Assembly: GCA_027600665.1 (NCBI GenBank)
Contig: JADGJL010000148.1
Span: forward strand, 1-37,234
Direction of reading: 5' to 3'
DNA length: 37,234 nt
DNA from: Irineochytrium annulatum
Lineage: Eukaryota; Chytridiomycota; Chytridiomycetes; Chytridiales; Chytridiaceae
In this document: piece after piece, positions 1 to 10,577 of the stretch
Position numbering within the stretch: the stretch's first letter is position 1
How the letters are laid out: each line of letters starts with the position of its first letter
Position numbers and translations under genes: made by a program
Notes under the pieces: model-generated
Told to the model about the DNA's origin: nothing
What the model saw: the letters and a program-made list of their open reading frames with translations, nothing else
Databases searched by the model: none

Positions 1-77
1 TGTTTTTTTTGTGTTTTTTTTGTGTTTTTTTTGTGTTTTTTTTGTGTTTTTTTTGTGTTTTTTTTGTGTTTTTTTTG
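1..77. repeat. 11-bp T-rich minisatellite, seven copies
   Basis: The window opens with a perfect tandem array: eight T followed by GTG, repeated with an 11-bp period about seven times. The array starts at base 1, so it probably continues to the left. It is simple-sequence DNA with no coding potential. Confidence 0.95.
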
Positions 78-724
78 GTTTTATGGTTGTTGATGTTAAT
101 GGTCTGTTTCTTGCTGTGACTGACGGTTGAAATTTGCACTCCACATTCAGGTAGGCAGTAACCGTTTCGGATTTTTAAAGCGCTAATCGGATTTTCTGGG
201 TTGAGTTCGGAACGGGTTTGTGATTCTTTTTCAACCCAATTTTTTTTTGGTTATTCCAAGCGCGTTCGTTTTATACCCATTACGACATTAACGTCATCCG
301 CGTTTCCCTTGTTGCCCTCATCAAGAGAACTGGTCTGTTATTGATGTGCGGTAAAAAGAAGAGGTTGATTGCGCAAAGCAATACGTGGGTTTCGGAGATA
401 CGCCGCACATTAGAGAAGAGCAATTTAAGTTATTTGGCCGCATATAATAAGCGGCAGGAAATGAGAGATAGAATGCCTTTCACGAATGGCAGGAAAAAAG
501 CACAGATACATTCTCCTTGCATTAGATCGTAGGCAAAACAGAAAAATAAAATAAAATAAAATAAAAAAATAAAAAAAAAGTAGATTTATTGATATTTGCT
601 GATTTGCCTTTCAGAAGCTACTTGAGTGTTTTGGAGGTCCCCAAGGTCGAGGTTTGCCCCGTTTCTAGTTCTCTTTTGTATATAATATCAGTGGTGTGCA
701 ATTAGAATCCACCACGCAGTCCTT
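78..724. other. AT-rich gene-poor stretch
   Basis: No supported gene is seen here. Short open frames exist, for example 341-532 on the plus strand, but they have no splice context, domain or coding character. A run of AAAAT units and poly-A lies at about 541-582. The right end probably holds the 3' untranslated region of the minus-strand gene that stops at 725. Confidence 0.6.
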
Positions 725-2987
725 CTATTGCGCCCTAGCTCGCTTCTCTGCAGACTTTACCCTCTTCTCAGGAGTTTTCTTCCCCTTCTCCTTTTCTTTC
801 TTTGAGGACTGCGACGCCGCGATGGCGCTCATCGCCTCCTCCTTCTCCATTGCCCGTACCGTCAATCTGTCCGCCGCGAGCTTTCCAACCCTCGTCGCGA
901 TATCCCCGGCCTGCCGCTCCATCCTGTTAATAAGCTGATTCTGCAGCTCGCCAATGGCCGTCCGCGCTGACAGCGCTAACACGTTCGCGATAGCCGAGGG
1001 CGACTTAGGCCTGTCGACAATTGAAGACGGCGGCTTTACCTCTTGCGGCGGTGGCAAGGGCAGGATGTCGGCGGCGGACGTGCGGCGCGAGCCAGCTCGG
1101 GAGGCGTTGTGGCCGTTATAAAGTTGCGATGAAATGGCCAAGGAAAGCGGGTCCGTCGAGACGGACGCTTGTTGGGAAATCGGAACCGTGAACGACGTCC
1201 GGCGGGCGGACGACGGCAACGCGGCAGCGGGCTCCTTGCTATTCTTGGTCGCAGTATGGTTGAGCTCTTTGCCAACGGATAAGCGAAGGTTCGCGGCCAA
1301 GCGGTGGTCAGAGTTTTGGGACGTGCTAGGTAGATGCCCGTGCGGCTGGTGCATGTCGTGATGGGGCTTGCCAAGATGCTCCGCGGCCGGCTTCGCGGCG
1401 TGGTCCGAGGCCGTTGTCGCGTGATCGATAGATAATTTCGAGTGACTAATACCGCCCTTCAATTCAACTTCGGACGCGCGCTTCGAAGACGGAGTTGCGG
1501 GATGCGGGTCCGCATACGGGAGGCTTAGGGTGTGCGGGCCGTTAACATGGGATACTGAGGACGCATCGCCAAGGTTGATCATGGGTGGGGCGAGCATTGC
1601 TTCTGCGTCGAGGATGCCTTCAGGCTCTGGTGGGGGCATGGTGAAGAGGGTGGCAGGGGTAGGATAGCTTAAGTCTTCGGCGGGAAGAGGGTCGATGGGT
1701 TCGACGGAGAGCGCTACAACGCCTTCACAAAATATCACGTTAGCTACTCTCGCACGTCCGTCATTGATTACCATTGACCCTCCGGAACGGTCGCGCGGCA
1801 AGGACGGCAGCCTCCTGCATAAGCCTTTCCTTCTCTATGAGCTCTCTCTTTTTGGCTTCGATTTCCTCCTGTGTCATAACATTACCTATCTGATAGCATG
1901 AAACTCAAAAAACGAAACAGGACGCACCAGTTCTACCTCCCTCTCTTTTCTCGCCTTCTCCGTCTCACCAGCCAGGTAGTCCTCCCATCTTTCCGCAGGC
2001 ACCGCGGTCGACAAGGGCGCCACCCTGTAATCTTCTTCCAGGTTCTTCCGGCATCGGACAAACAAAAGATCGCGGGATCGCAGTAAGGTGTATGTGATGA
2101 GCTTGACATGCCGGACGAATCTACACGAACAAAACTTTAGCACTGCAGCAACGTGAAGGCATACATACGTAGCTTCAAAGAACGCGATGATCTCCTTGGT
2201 TTGCTGCAAGGTAAAAACGACGCCACTTTTCCTCCCATTCAGCCTTTTTAGAGGTATGGGAGCACATGCTTTCAAAAGATTGCCCTGAAACAAGCGGATA
2301 AGTCTCGCGGTAGAGGCGGCCTTCTCCTTCCGAGCGTATTCTGCAAACCGCTTAATAGGATAACCGACGGGGTTATGGATAAACAAAAGTGCCAACCAAT
2401 GTAAGAATCCAACGTCTCCTTAAAAGTCGTCATCATCAGCGCGAGACGCAAGGCATCCAGGCCCATGTTGTATGCCTTCGTTGCCGCACCCAAGTAATAC
2501 CCGGCCATCAACGCGTCGCGCTCGGCCTGATCCTCCGCGGCCGAATCATACGGCACTTGCGACTCCTGCATAGGTGGCGGGAAGAGGAGGACGCGATTGA
2601 TCGGCTGGGGCGGATACGACAGTCCGAAGCACGCGATGATTTTGTACCTTCATGCCCCAGATAATAGCTTTAGATCTCTCTCCTATTTCCCGTCTTCGAT
2701 TTGCAACCCTGCGGCACTCACAGGCCCGCCGCCTCTAGGCCGTTCACGAATGGATTTTGCCCAAGACTGTCGCAGCCGCTGCACCAGACCCCAATTTTCC
2801 GCAGCAATTCCTCGCTGTCCTCCTTCTTGAGCACGAGGCGCTCGTAAAGGGCCGATTCCTGCTCCTCCCAATTCCGCTCAAGGTCCTTCTGCTCAGACGA
2901 GAGCCGTTTCGGGAGGTCCGGCTTCGTCGGGACGCCCCATGACGTCGTCGGCTTGGAAGACGGGGTTTGTCCGGTGATGACCGGCAT
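725..2987 (-). CDS. Unrecognised multi-exon protein, helical N-terminal half and disordered basic C-terminus
   Basis: I do not recognise the family. The ATG at 2987 (MPVITGQTP) has an in-frame stop upstream. Reading frames join across plausible introns: a donor near 2715 to an acceptor near 2650, one around 2395-2350, one around 2190-2125 (gtatgt to tgtag), one around 1935-1895 and one around 1770-1720. The N-terminal half is charged and helical (region around LERNWEEQESALYERL, then a stretch with DALMAGYYLGAATKAYNMG and a long RFAEYARKEK helix). The C-terminal exon, 1720-725, is rich in Pro, Ser, Ala and His, looks disordered, and ends in a Lys/Arg-rich tail (KKEKEKGKK and onward). One continuous gene is inferred from phase-compatible joins. 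Two adjacent genes remain possible. No function is proposed. Confidence 0.6.
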
Positions 2988-3157
2988 GTCCGTCGTCTTG
3001 CTGCCGCCTACTGCTGGGAACGATCCTGGGGTTACAAACGCTAGTCGTCAAATTTCCTTTCGCACGAGCATTATGAACGACACTATTTTTATATATTATC
3101 TATGAAGCCCAAATCACCAACATATTACTGGTTGCAAAAAAGGAAGGGCATCAGACT

Positions 3158-4885
3158 TTAATTCTTCTTCTTATCCCCTTTCTTCGTCGCGGCGTGCTTG
3201 ATTTCAATCTTCTTCATCACCTCTTTTGGGTCCAAGGGCTCCTCCGGCGTGGTGATAATGTGGTATAAGAAGAAAGTCATCCCAATGATCAGTGCAATCA
3301 CAAAGTAAACAGGGTTGAGGATGATCTGACGATAATACATGACGCGTCAGAAATGCGAAGAAGAAAGTTAAAGACTGGAAAAGTTATACCATTAACTTCT
3401 TCATGAACCAGTTGAAGTACTCGTCGAGAAGTACCCAAAAGTCACGGGTCGTTTGGCCCTACAGAAGAAGGGTAAGGAACGAAATTTAGTCCTTAAACAC
3501 CGCGTGTCTCTCACAAAACACTTCTGTCCCACCTCGATATCCCCCTTCAAAACCCCTTCAATTGCCTTGAGCGCCGGCTTCTCCTGGAAGACAAGCGGTT
3601 TCCCATCCGCGCCGGAGACGTAAAGCATCTCATGCGCCGGGTCCGCAATAACAAAATGCGGCAAGTTGTTATTGCTCGCCTTAAACGCCCTCTTGACATA
3701 CGCCTCATGCTCCAGCGCGTCGATCCAAGCGAAGCTCACGCCCCTCTCATGCTCGGACGACTTCTTTCTCCACGCGGCGGCAATCTTCCTCAGAGTCTTC
3801 ATTTGCTCCTTGAACCTCGTATCCATGTTGTTGGTAATGAGGACCACAACGACGTCGCCCGAGTTCATGACGTCGTCCGTCGTTACACGGTCCATTTCGT
3901 GCGTTAGGGACGAAAGGTTCTCGAGGGTCCACTCGGCCATGCGCGCGCGGGTGGCGGGGAGGGAAAGGTCCATCGAGCCGGCAAAGGGGAGGCGCTCAAG
4001 ACCGCCCTCCTTGAAGAGGATCGTGCGAGGTGTACCCGGCTCGAGCTGTAGAAGTTTATAAGAGGCCACGTCGGGAGAGACGAACACGGCGATGTCGCCG
4101 CGAAGGGCACGGCAGACTTGAAGGAATCGCTTCTACTCGAGTTGGAGAAGGTCAGGATATTGTAGTATTTAAAGGGGTATTACCAGATGCTTATCAGGCG
4201 CATTGTTCGGGTCATAGACGTACCCGAGCGCGAGGCCTTTAGTCTGAATGAAGTCTTCAATTTCGCCCGCTCCTATGACCTCGAAAGGAGGCCTAAAGTG
4301 ACCAATTTGTCAGCATCATCAAGTCCCGGCGCGAGATGATTACCCTAGATACTGCTTCAAAAACGTCTGCATGTCCACAACAGTTCTGCCCCCGCTGTAG
4401 TCGACCACTTTTTTTGGCCCTCTGACGAATTTCAAGGTTGGAAAGCCCTTGATTCCGAATTTGTTCACGAGGTCTGGGTTCACGGTGGAGTCGACGGTCG
4501 CGATGTTCATCATTCCTTGTTTCGATTGAGCCAGCTCCTCAAAAGCGGGCATCATGCGCTTGCAGTGGCCGCACCAAGGGGCCATGAACCTTTAAATATG
4601 TCGGCAATCAGGCGAGTGGAAGACGGGATTACGAAAGGATGTATCCATCGCCGGCGCCGTTACTTACATGATGAACCAGTCCGAGGCCTTCGTCAGCTCG
4701 TCGAAGTTGTCGTCCGTTAGAGTCTCGAGCACGCCGTCCGGATTGATGGTCTTCGACGGCCTCCCGACTGAGTCAGCCACGGCCTTCGCCTCCTCAATCG
4801 CGGCATCAAGCGAGACATCGGCGGCGACAACGACGGCGACAGCCGCGAGGAGCCCGATCAGGAGGGCCGCGAATGGGGTCCTCAT
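3158..4885 (-). CDS. TMX3-like transmembrane thioredoxin / protein disulfide isomerase
   Basis: This is a membrane-bound ER oxidoreductase that would make or reshuffle disulfides in secretory proteins. The ATG at 4885 begins a hydrophobic signal peptide (MRTPFAALLIGLLAAVAVVV). Exon 2 carries the thioredoxin active site in FMAPWCGHCK (CxxC), the GFPTLKF strand with its cis-Pro and the end of the first thioredoxin fold. Later exons (about 4295-3530) encode redox-inactive thioredoxin-like domains (GDIAVFVSPDVASYK; VVVLITNNMDTRF). The last exon has one transmembrane helix (NPVYFVIALIIGMTFFLYHI) and a lysine-rich cytosolic tail ending KKKN, a KKxx dilysine ER-retrieval signal. One CxxC domain, a C-terminal helix and a KKxx end match TMX3 (human TMX3 ends KKKD). 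Five introns were placed: about 4665-4590, 4340-4290, 4185-4135, 3533-3460 and 3390-3330. It starts 78 bp from divergent ARV1. A related PDI family member is the alternative. Confidence 0.88.
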
Positions 4886-4963
4886 CAACAGGGGATCGTC
4901 TAATTACCAGCTTGCGCCAGCGACTGGCGGTGGCTCCCAAACGCGGTCCGGAAGCGTCTGCGG
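4886..4963. promoter_or_regulatory. 78-bp shared divergent promoter
   Basis: Only 78 bp separate the start codons of the minus-strand TMX3-like gene and the plus-strand ARV1 gene, so the two must share promoter DNA or overlap in their 5' leaders. I saw no CCAAT-type ER-stress element and no TGACGTG core in it. The call rests on geometry alone. Confidence 0.5.
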
Positions 4964-6052
4964 ATGACGATATGCGTCAACTGCGGCGGCCCGGTCGAGC
5001 CGCTTTTTACGGAGTACTCTAGGGGCAACATCAGATTGACTCAGTGTGTGCGTGGTCCGATATTGTTAGCGTCACTTATCGCAACAGCCGAATTGCCATG
5101 CGTTCGCGGACAAGTACATCGAGAACGACATCGTCATCGTGTTCATCGACATGATCCTGCATAAGCGGCCTGTTTATCGACATTTGCTCAAAAACAGGAT
5201 CAATTATGGGAAATGGGGAGTCAATGTGGGTCGTCATGGGCTCCCATGTCTTCTTCACGCGAGCTCTGATGAATGTTATAGAGTGACATATTAAAGTTGT
5301 CCGTGCTGTTGGTTTTATTCGAAGTCTGTAAGTGCGGAGATGTTGCGCTCGCTTTTCTGATTGGAACAGATATGAAATGGTTTCATATCGAGAAGCTCTA
5401 CAATAATCTGTATCAACAATACCCAATCGCGGGAGGGTCGGTTTCTCACCAGTACCTCCTTATTTTAACCATCTGCACGGTAGGTAGGCAACGCCACCGT
5501 GACCAATTGTAAATTTCTGCAGAACTTTTTGCTTGGCATTTCGGAATTCGCGTGGCAACCTGGCTGCATATGCCAAATGAACAGGGGATCGTCTTCTACA
5601 ACCAAATATCCATGGGGATCATCGTTTCAAGCTTTGGAAAGTTACTTCTGATTCTTATGGTTATATGGGATTACAACGAGCTCGAGTACGCCTGGCTGGT
5701 TAATCTGCTGGTACTCACGTCAAATGTCGAGGCTTTGACTGGTAGCTGTTGGACTTTCTTTTTTCCGACGCTCAACGTTGTCTCACATAGTATTCGTCAA
5801 CGGGAGTTACTGGACTGCATGCAAGATCATGTTGTCGGGCCTGCTTGTACGTGGAAGCGCGGAACTTATCTTTAAGATACTGTTTCCGCTTCCTATCAAC
5901 AGCTTAGTGGTACTGTGACAAACTTGCGACTCTTCGAATTTATGCTAGTGTACCTAGATATAACGTATTGCATTCTGTATGTGTATGGCGACACGATGAT
6001 CGCTCTCCGCCGACCGTCAGCCCACCTCTTCGTCAAATTCCACAGCAGCTGA
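4964..6052 (+). CDS. ARV1: ARV1, ER sterol / GPI-lipid homeostasis protein
   Basis: ARV1 is an ER membrane protein needed for sterol distribution and GPI-anchor intermediate flow. Exon 1 starts at ATG 4964 and gives the Arv1 homology domain: ICVNCGG, then EYSRGNIRLTQC, continuing after an intron (about 5049-5085) as PNCHAFADKYIENDIVIVFI. The two CxxC pairs (a likely zinc site) and the Asp/Ile-rich IDMILHK segment are diagnostic. Hydrophobic segments follow (ILKLSVLLVLFEV; HQYLLILTICTVELFAWHFG), then the conserved SSFGKLLLILMVIWDY and WLVNLLVLTSNVEAL. Introns were placed near 5049-5085, 5226-5280, 5328-5370, 5483-5523, 5739-5789 and 5850-5902, all with GT-AG ends. The last roughly 50 codons to the TGA at 6050-6052 are less certain than the rest. 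Confidence 0.92.
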
Positions 6053-6426
6053 CTTATCAGCCACCCCGCAACCTAGGTCACGCAACCTCGTGTTCGCGTA
6101 CGCGAGTAGTAAAACTAATAGAGGGTGGTGGCAACCGCGGCCGTGTCGCGTGCCGCCACTGCGACGTTGGCGGCAGCCGCCACCGACGATGTGACGAGGA
6201 GTTGCAATAAAGATAGGCGCCTGATACATTCTCCAGCACGCCCCGGTCAAGCACAGAGAAGCTTTAGTTGATAAGATGAACCGTTCTTTAGCAGACATTC
6301 TTGTCGCAAGATAGCTCCCTTACAGTACGTGGACTGCGATTTATCACATACCATTCACATTCGACGAAGATACTTGTCAAGTCGCGCAGAGCAACTCGAT
6401 CCACCTTTGACACAACAGAGGCCTAA

Positions 6427-8494
6427 ATGCGAGCCACCTCCTTGGCCGCGACATCTTCCCTCGCGAGCCCGCCGCCGGCGCCTCCTCCGAGCGACTTGGA
6501 CCTCTCGGCCTTTCTGGATTTCGACATCCCAGAGACAGGCGACGACCTCCTGTCGCCGTGGAATCCTGATGTCCTAAAGAGTCCCACGCACCTAACGACC
6601 ACCGCGAACACTGCGATCGACCCAGCCGGCAACCAGAGCGAGAGCGGCGACATCCCTTCACCGCCAAACTCGGCCAACAGCCCGTCGGCGTCCCCCAACC
6701 ATCACGCCTGCACACGCGCAGGACAGCATCACGCGCGCAGTACGGACGACCCGATGCGCCCGCCGTCGCCGGACTGGCTCATGGACGAGCTGGCTGGTGT
6801 CGGGCAGCCGCTGCATCACGCCTTCCTGCCCGACGCCGCTGTGGCACTGGCCACCGTGGCCGTGCCGATGCCACGACCTGCCATGCCTTTACCTGTGGCG
6901 GCCCTGGCAACACCAGCAGCTGATATCGCGCCGCTCGTCGCGCTCCTGCGGTCTGACGCCGCGAACGCTTGCCAGCAGCTACTTAACGAGCCCGTGAGGC
7001 GTAAGCCGGGAAGGAAGAAGAAGTCCGAGCTCGAGAAAGCCACCGCAGCGGGACCAACGGCGGCCGCATTATCACGAAGAAGCAAGGCCATGTCCGCTTC
7101 GACCTCCCCGCCACCGCAGCCCACATCTTCATCCGACGACGCCGCCTCGGGCACCATCGCCATCAAGGTCGAGGGAGATACCCACGCCCGGGACTCAGGC
7201 CCCTTTGTAACCGCACCGGCCTCAGGCCTGACCAAGTACCAAGCGAGGATGGTGAAGAATCGCGAGGCGGCGGACCAGTCTCGCAAGCGGAAGCGGGACC
7301 ACCTTGTCTCGCTCGAGTCGCACGCGCACGCGCTCATCACGGAGAATGACGCGCTCAGGTGTCGGTTGCTTGAGCTAGAGAGGGCGAATTGGGCGCTTGT
7401 AGAGGAGAATAGAGACTTGAGGATCCGGAGTTTTGGGGTTGTGGGTGGGGGAATGCTGCCACCGATGGAGGAGGTGGACGGCAACGGCGGCGGCGGCGGG
7501 CTTAGGAGTGGCGTGAGGGGCAAATCGGCCGGGGCCGTGTTCATGGTGTTCATGTTTTCGTTCTTTATGTTCCTCTTCCCTTCATCATCGACCACGACGT
7601 CGGATTTAATCGCAACTCGCTCCGAGGCCGGCAGGTTTGCATATCTTGCTTTAAGGTCGGTGTTTCCAATGCTTATTTTTGTATCCTACTCTCAGGTTCC
7701 GGCAACAGAAGGTCATCACGGACCTTCTCTCTGACCTCCCCGTTCCTCTGCTTGACGCCCCTCCAATGCCTCTCCTCCTCTCTGGCGTCATCGAGGCATC
7801 CTCTTTCATCTTAAACCCATCGTTACAACAACGCCATAATTTCCGCGCCGCGCTCTCCGCATCGCGCCATCCCTCCACTCTCCTCATCTCGGCGCTATCC
7901 AACGCAAGTGGCGCTGCCCCTTTGACGACTTCCGCCGTCGACGTCCCGCTGGCAAATCTGACGAGTCTTTTGGAGGTCCTGGCGGCGGAGGTTGAGAGCT
8001 CGCTTTCGAGGGAGGCGACCGACCGCGTGAGGTGGTTGTCGGGACTTTTTGGGAACGACCGCGGAGAACGTTCGGGGACGCGGAAGGGCGGTGCCGGGAG
8101 GCCAGCTCCGCAGACATCGACCGACGCAGTGTCGGCGCCTTCCGGGCTTGCGAGGAGGCGCCGCCGCGTGCCGAGTCGCGACCCTCTTGCCAGCCCGCCG
8201 CCGGTCATTTTTGGGGACGAGGCACCGCGAAGGGTTGGTGGCGTCGCGGCATGGAGTGAGGCTATGCTGGACGATGCTGAGAATGGAAGCAGCGATGGGT
8301 TGGGATCGTGTGGACGCACAGGAGGGCCGTTGTTCTCTGTGATCGCGAACTTGCCCTCGGCCGCGGCAAGTAGTAAAACGGAAGGTGCAAGTGGTCGGGA
8401 GGATACGACGGACGGGAAGGGCGGGTCTTTCTTGCAACTCGATGTCGAGGTTGTTGGAGCCAGGCTTGTGACGTGGAGGGATGATGAAGCTTGA
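6427..8494 (+). CDS. ATF6-like ER-membrane-anchored bZIP transcription factor
   Basis: This is a two-exon gene, 6427-7634 and 7696-8494, with a 61-nt intron (GGCAG|gtttgc to ctctcag|GTTCC) that keeps the frame (GRFRQQKVITDLLSDLP). The protein has about 668 residues. Residues 1-265 are Pro/Ser/Asp-rich and acidic in places, as in an activation domain. A bZIP follows at about 270-335: basic region KYQARMVKNREAADQSRKRK with the invariant N-x7-R spacing, then leucine-zipper heptads. Residues about 369-387 (AVFMVFMFSFFMFLFP) form one strongly hydrophobic segment, leaving about 280 residues on the far side. This order, spacing and total length resemble animal ATF6 (about 670 aa), an ER-stress sensor freed by intramembrane proteolysis. 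Plant bZIP28 and CREB3 types share the plan. Type II ER topology and regulated cleavage are inferred. No clear Site-1 protease RxxL site is visible beside the membrane segment. Confidence 0.85.
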
Positions 8495-8976
8495 TGATGC
8501 CTTTTAAAATAATATGTTTTTCAGAGCAGTCTTTCCAATAACTTTTGTATTAAATTCCAAGGGCGACTATGTCTCGGCTCTACTCTCGATCACTACCCTT
8601 TCTTGTTCTTCGCTTGTCCCTTTTCGTGTCATATAGTTCATTTTCATGCAATTTTTTTTTGTAACAGTTCATTCAGCGGCCATGAGGCTTGACCCTGCGG
8701 ACGCTTTTTGTCGGGACGATTTAACCTTTCGGGAAGGAAATTAATTACTCACTCTTTGGCTTTATTTACAGCAAGTTCTCATCCGACCTCTCCCGTTTTT
8801 GTAGTTGGTGGTGGTTATGGTCTCGTCGCTTTCGTTTTCAATGCACAAAGCTTTAGATAATGTCACCGCCTTCGTTTAAGAAGATTTAGAAGATGTTATT
8901 AGTGATATTACACATATGGTAGTTGCGGGCAAGCGGTTTTGTATCCCACGACGAAACGCAAAAAGATCGCGTCGAA

Positions 8977-10432
8977 ATGCTGTCCTCGCTTAGAGCGCCC
9001 GTTCGACGGCTGGCGACTGTAGCTGCCGATGCCGCCCCGCAGCGCACGTACGGGAATCTGAAGGACTCAGACCGCATCTTCACCAACCTCTACAACCGTC
9101 ACGACTTTCGCCTCAAAGGCGCCATGAAGCGCGGCGACTGGTACAAGACTAAGGAGATCATTCTTAAAGGCCACGACTGGATCATCAACGAGGTCAAGAC
9201 CTCTGGCCTTCGCGGCCGCGGCGGCGCCGGCTTTCCCTCGGGCCTCAAGTGGAGCTTTATGAACAAACCGGGTGGGCCCGACAAGTCGAAGCCGCGATAC
9301 CTCGTCATCAACGCCGATGAGGGCGAGCCGGGCACCTGCAAAGACCGCGAAATTATGAGGCACGACCCACACAAGCTCGTCGAGGGATGCCTCGTCGCCG
9401 GTCGCGCCATGAACGCCACAGCCGCGTACATCTACATCCGCGGCGAGTTTTACAACGAGGCGTCCAACCTCCAGGAGGCCATTAACGAGGCCTACAAGGC
9501 TGGGCTCATCGGAAAGAACGCTTGCGGATCGGGTTACGATTTCGATATCTACGTCCACCGCGGGGCTGGAGCCTACATCTGCGGCGAGGAGACGGCCCTC
9601 ATTGAGTCAATCGAAGGTAAACAGGGGAAGCCGAGGTTGAAGCCCCCGTTCCCGGCCGACGTCGGACTATTCGGGTGCCCAACTACGGTCGCGAACGTCG
9701 AGACCGTCGCCGTCGCGCCGACGATCTGCAGGCGTGGAGGGGACTGGTTCGCGTCTATGGGTCGGCCCAGGAACTCGGGGACGAAGCTGTTCTGCATTTC
9801 AGGTCACGTGAACGCCCCATGTGTAGTCGAGGAGGAGATGTCGATACCGCTCCGGGTCCTGTTGGAGAAGCACGCGGGTGGGGTCAAGGGAGGGTGGGAC
9901 AATCTCCTGGGCGTTATTCCGGGTGGCTCATCGGTGCCCGTCCTCAACAAGAAGACGTGCGACGATATCTTGATGGATTTTGACGCGCTTAAGGACGTGA
10001 CGTCGGGTTTGGGAACTGCGGGCGTGATTGTGATGGACAAGAGCACGGACATGATCCAGGCCATCTCAAGGCTATCGGCGTTTTACCAGCACGAAAGCTG
10101 CGGGCAGTGCACGCCTTGCAGGGAGGGCACGACGTGGATGGCCAACATGATGAAGAGGTTCGAGACCGGGAGTGCAAAGAGTTCGGAGATCGACATGATC
10201 GAGGAGCTTAGCAGGCAGATAGAGGGTCACACTATCTGCGCCCTGGTATGTAGTATTGTTATCTTTTCGTGTTGTGTTTTTGTAAGGTTTAACTTTTTCC
10301 CGATCTTAGGGTGATGCCGCGGCCTGGCCCGTGCAGGGTCTCATTAAGAATTTCCGCCCGGAGATTGAGAGGCGCATTCAGGAGCACCAGGCCAAGAAGA
10401 CTTGGAGTGCCAGTGCAGGTGCCCATGCTTGA
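8977..10432 (+). CDS. NDUFV1: NADH:ubiquinone oxidoreductase 51-kDa flavoprotein subunit (complex I)
   Basis: This subunit of the mitochondrial complex I N-module binds NADH, FMN and a 4Fe-4S cluster and accepts electrons from NADH. Exons are 8977-10245 and 10310-10432, with a 64-nt intron (CTG|gtatgt to ctttag-like cgatcttag|GGT); the protein has 463 residues. The ATG at 8977 is chosen because it opens a Ser/Arg/Ala mitochondrial presequence ([17 protein letters not shown]). Visible motifs are the glycine-rich [16 protein letters not shown] nucleotide loop, [35 protein letters not shown], and the iron-sulfur ligands in [13 protein letters not shown] plus the downstream HTIC cysteine. The intron splits the conserved ICALGDAAAWP segment. 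All key residues are present, and length and motif order are normal for the family. Confidence 0.97.
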
Positions 10433-10577
10433 TAAAATACTACCACTACAGTGTCTTCGCGTTCAATAAAAATGCTTCTGCTTCATGTTCATTCCAGTCA
10501 TACGATCAAGAAGCTCTAAATGACATCAGCTGCCACTCCGATTTCTACTTTCTGCATTTTCAGTGAAGTCCACAATC

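Noticed and set aside
2400..2570. Resemblance of ALMAGYYLGAATKAYNMGLD to the SMN YG-box
   Set aside because: The Tyr-Gly spacing and the rest of the protein do not fit SMN, and no Tudor-like region was found.
6816..8437. Long minus-strand open frames (259, 222 and 180 codons) opposite the bZIP gene
   Set aside because: They lie antisense to the well-supported ATF6-like exons in GC-rich DNA, where stop codons are rare. They show no domains, and the plus-strand frame has the bZIP motif.
8923..8976. Upstream extension of the complex I 51-kDa protein
   Set aside because: It would need a TTG start. The ATG at 8977 opens a proper mitochondrial presequence.
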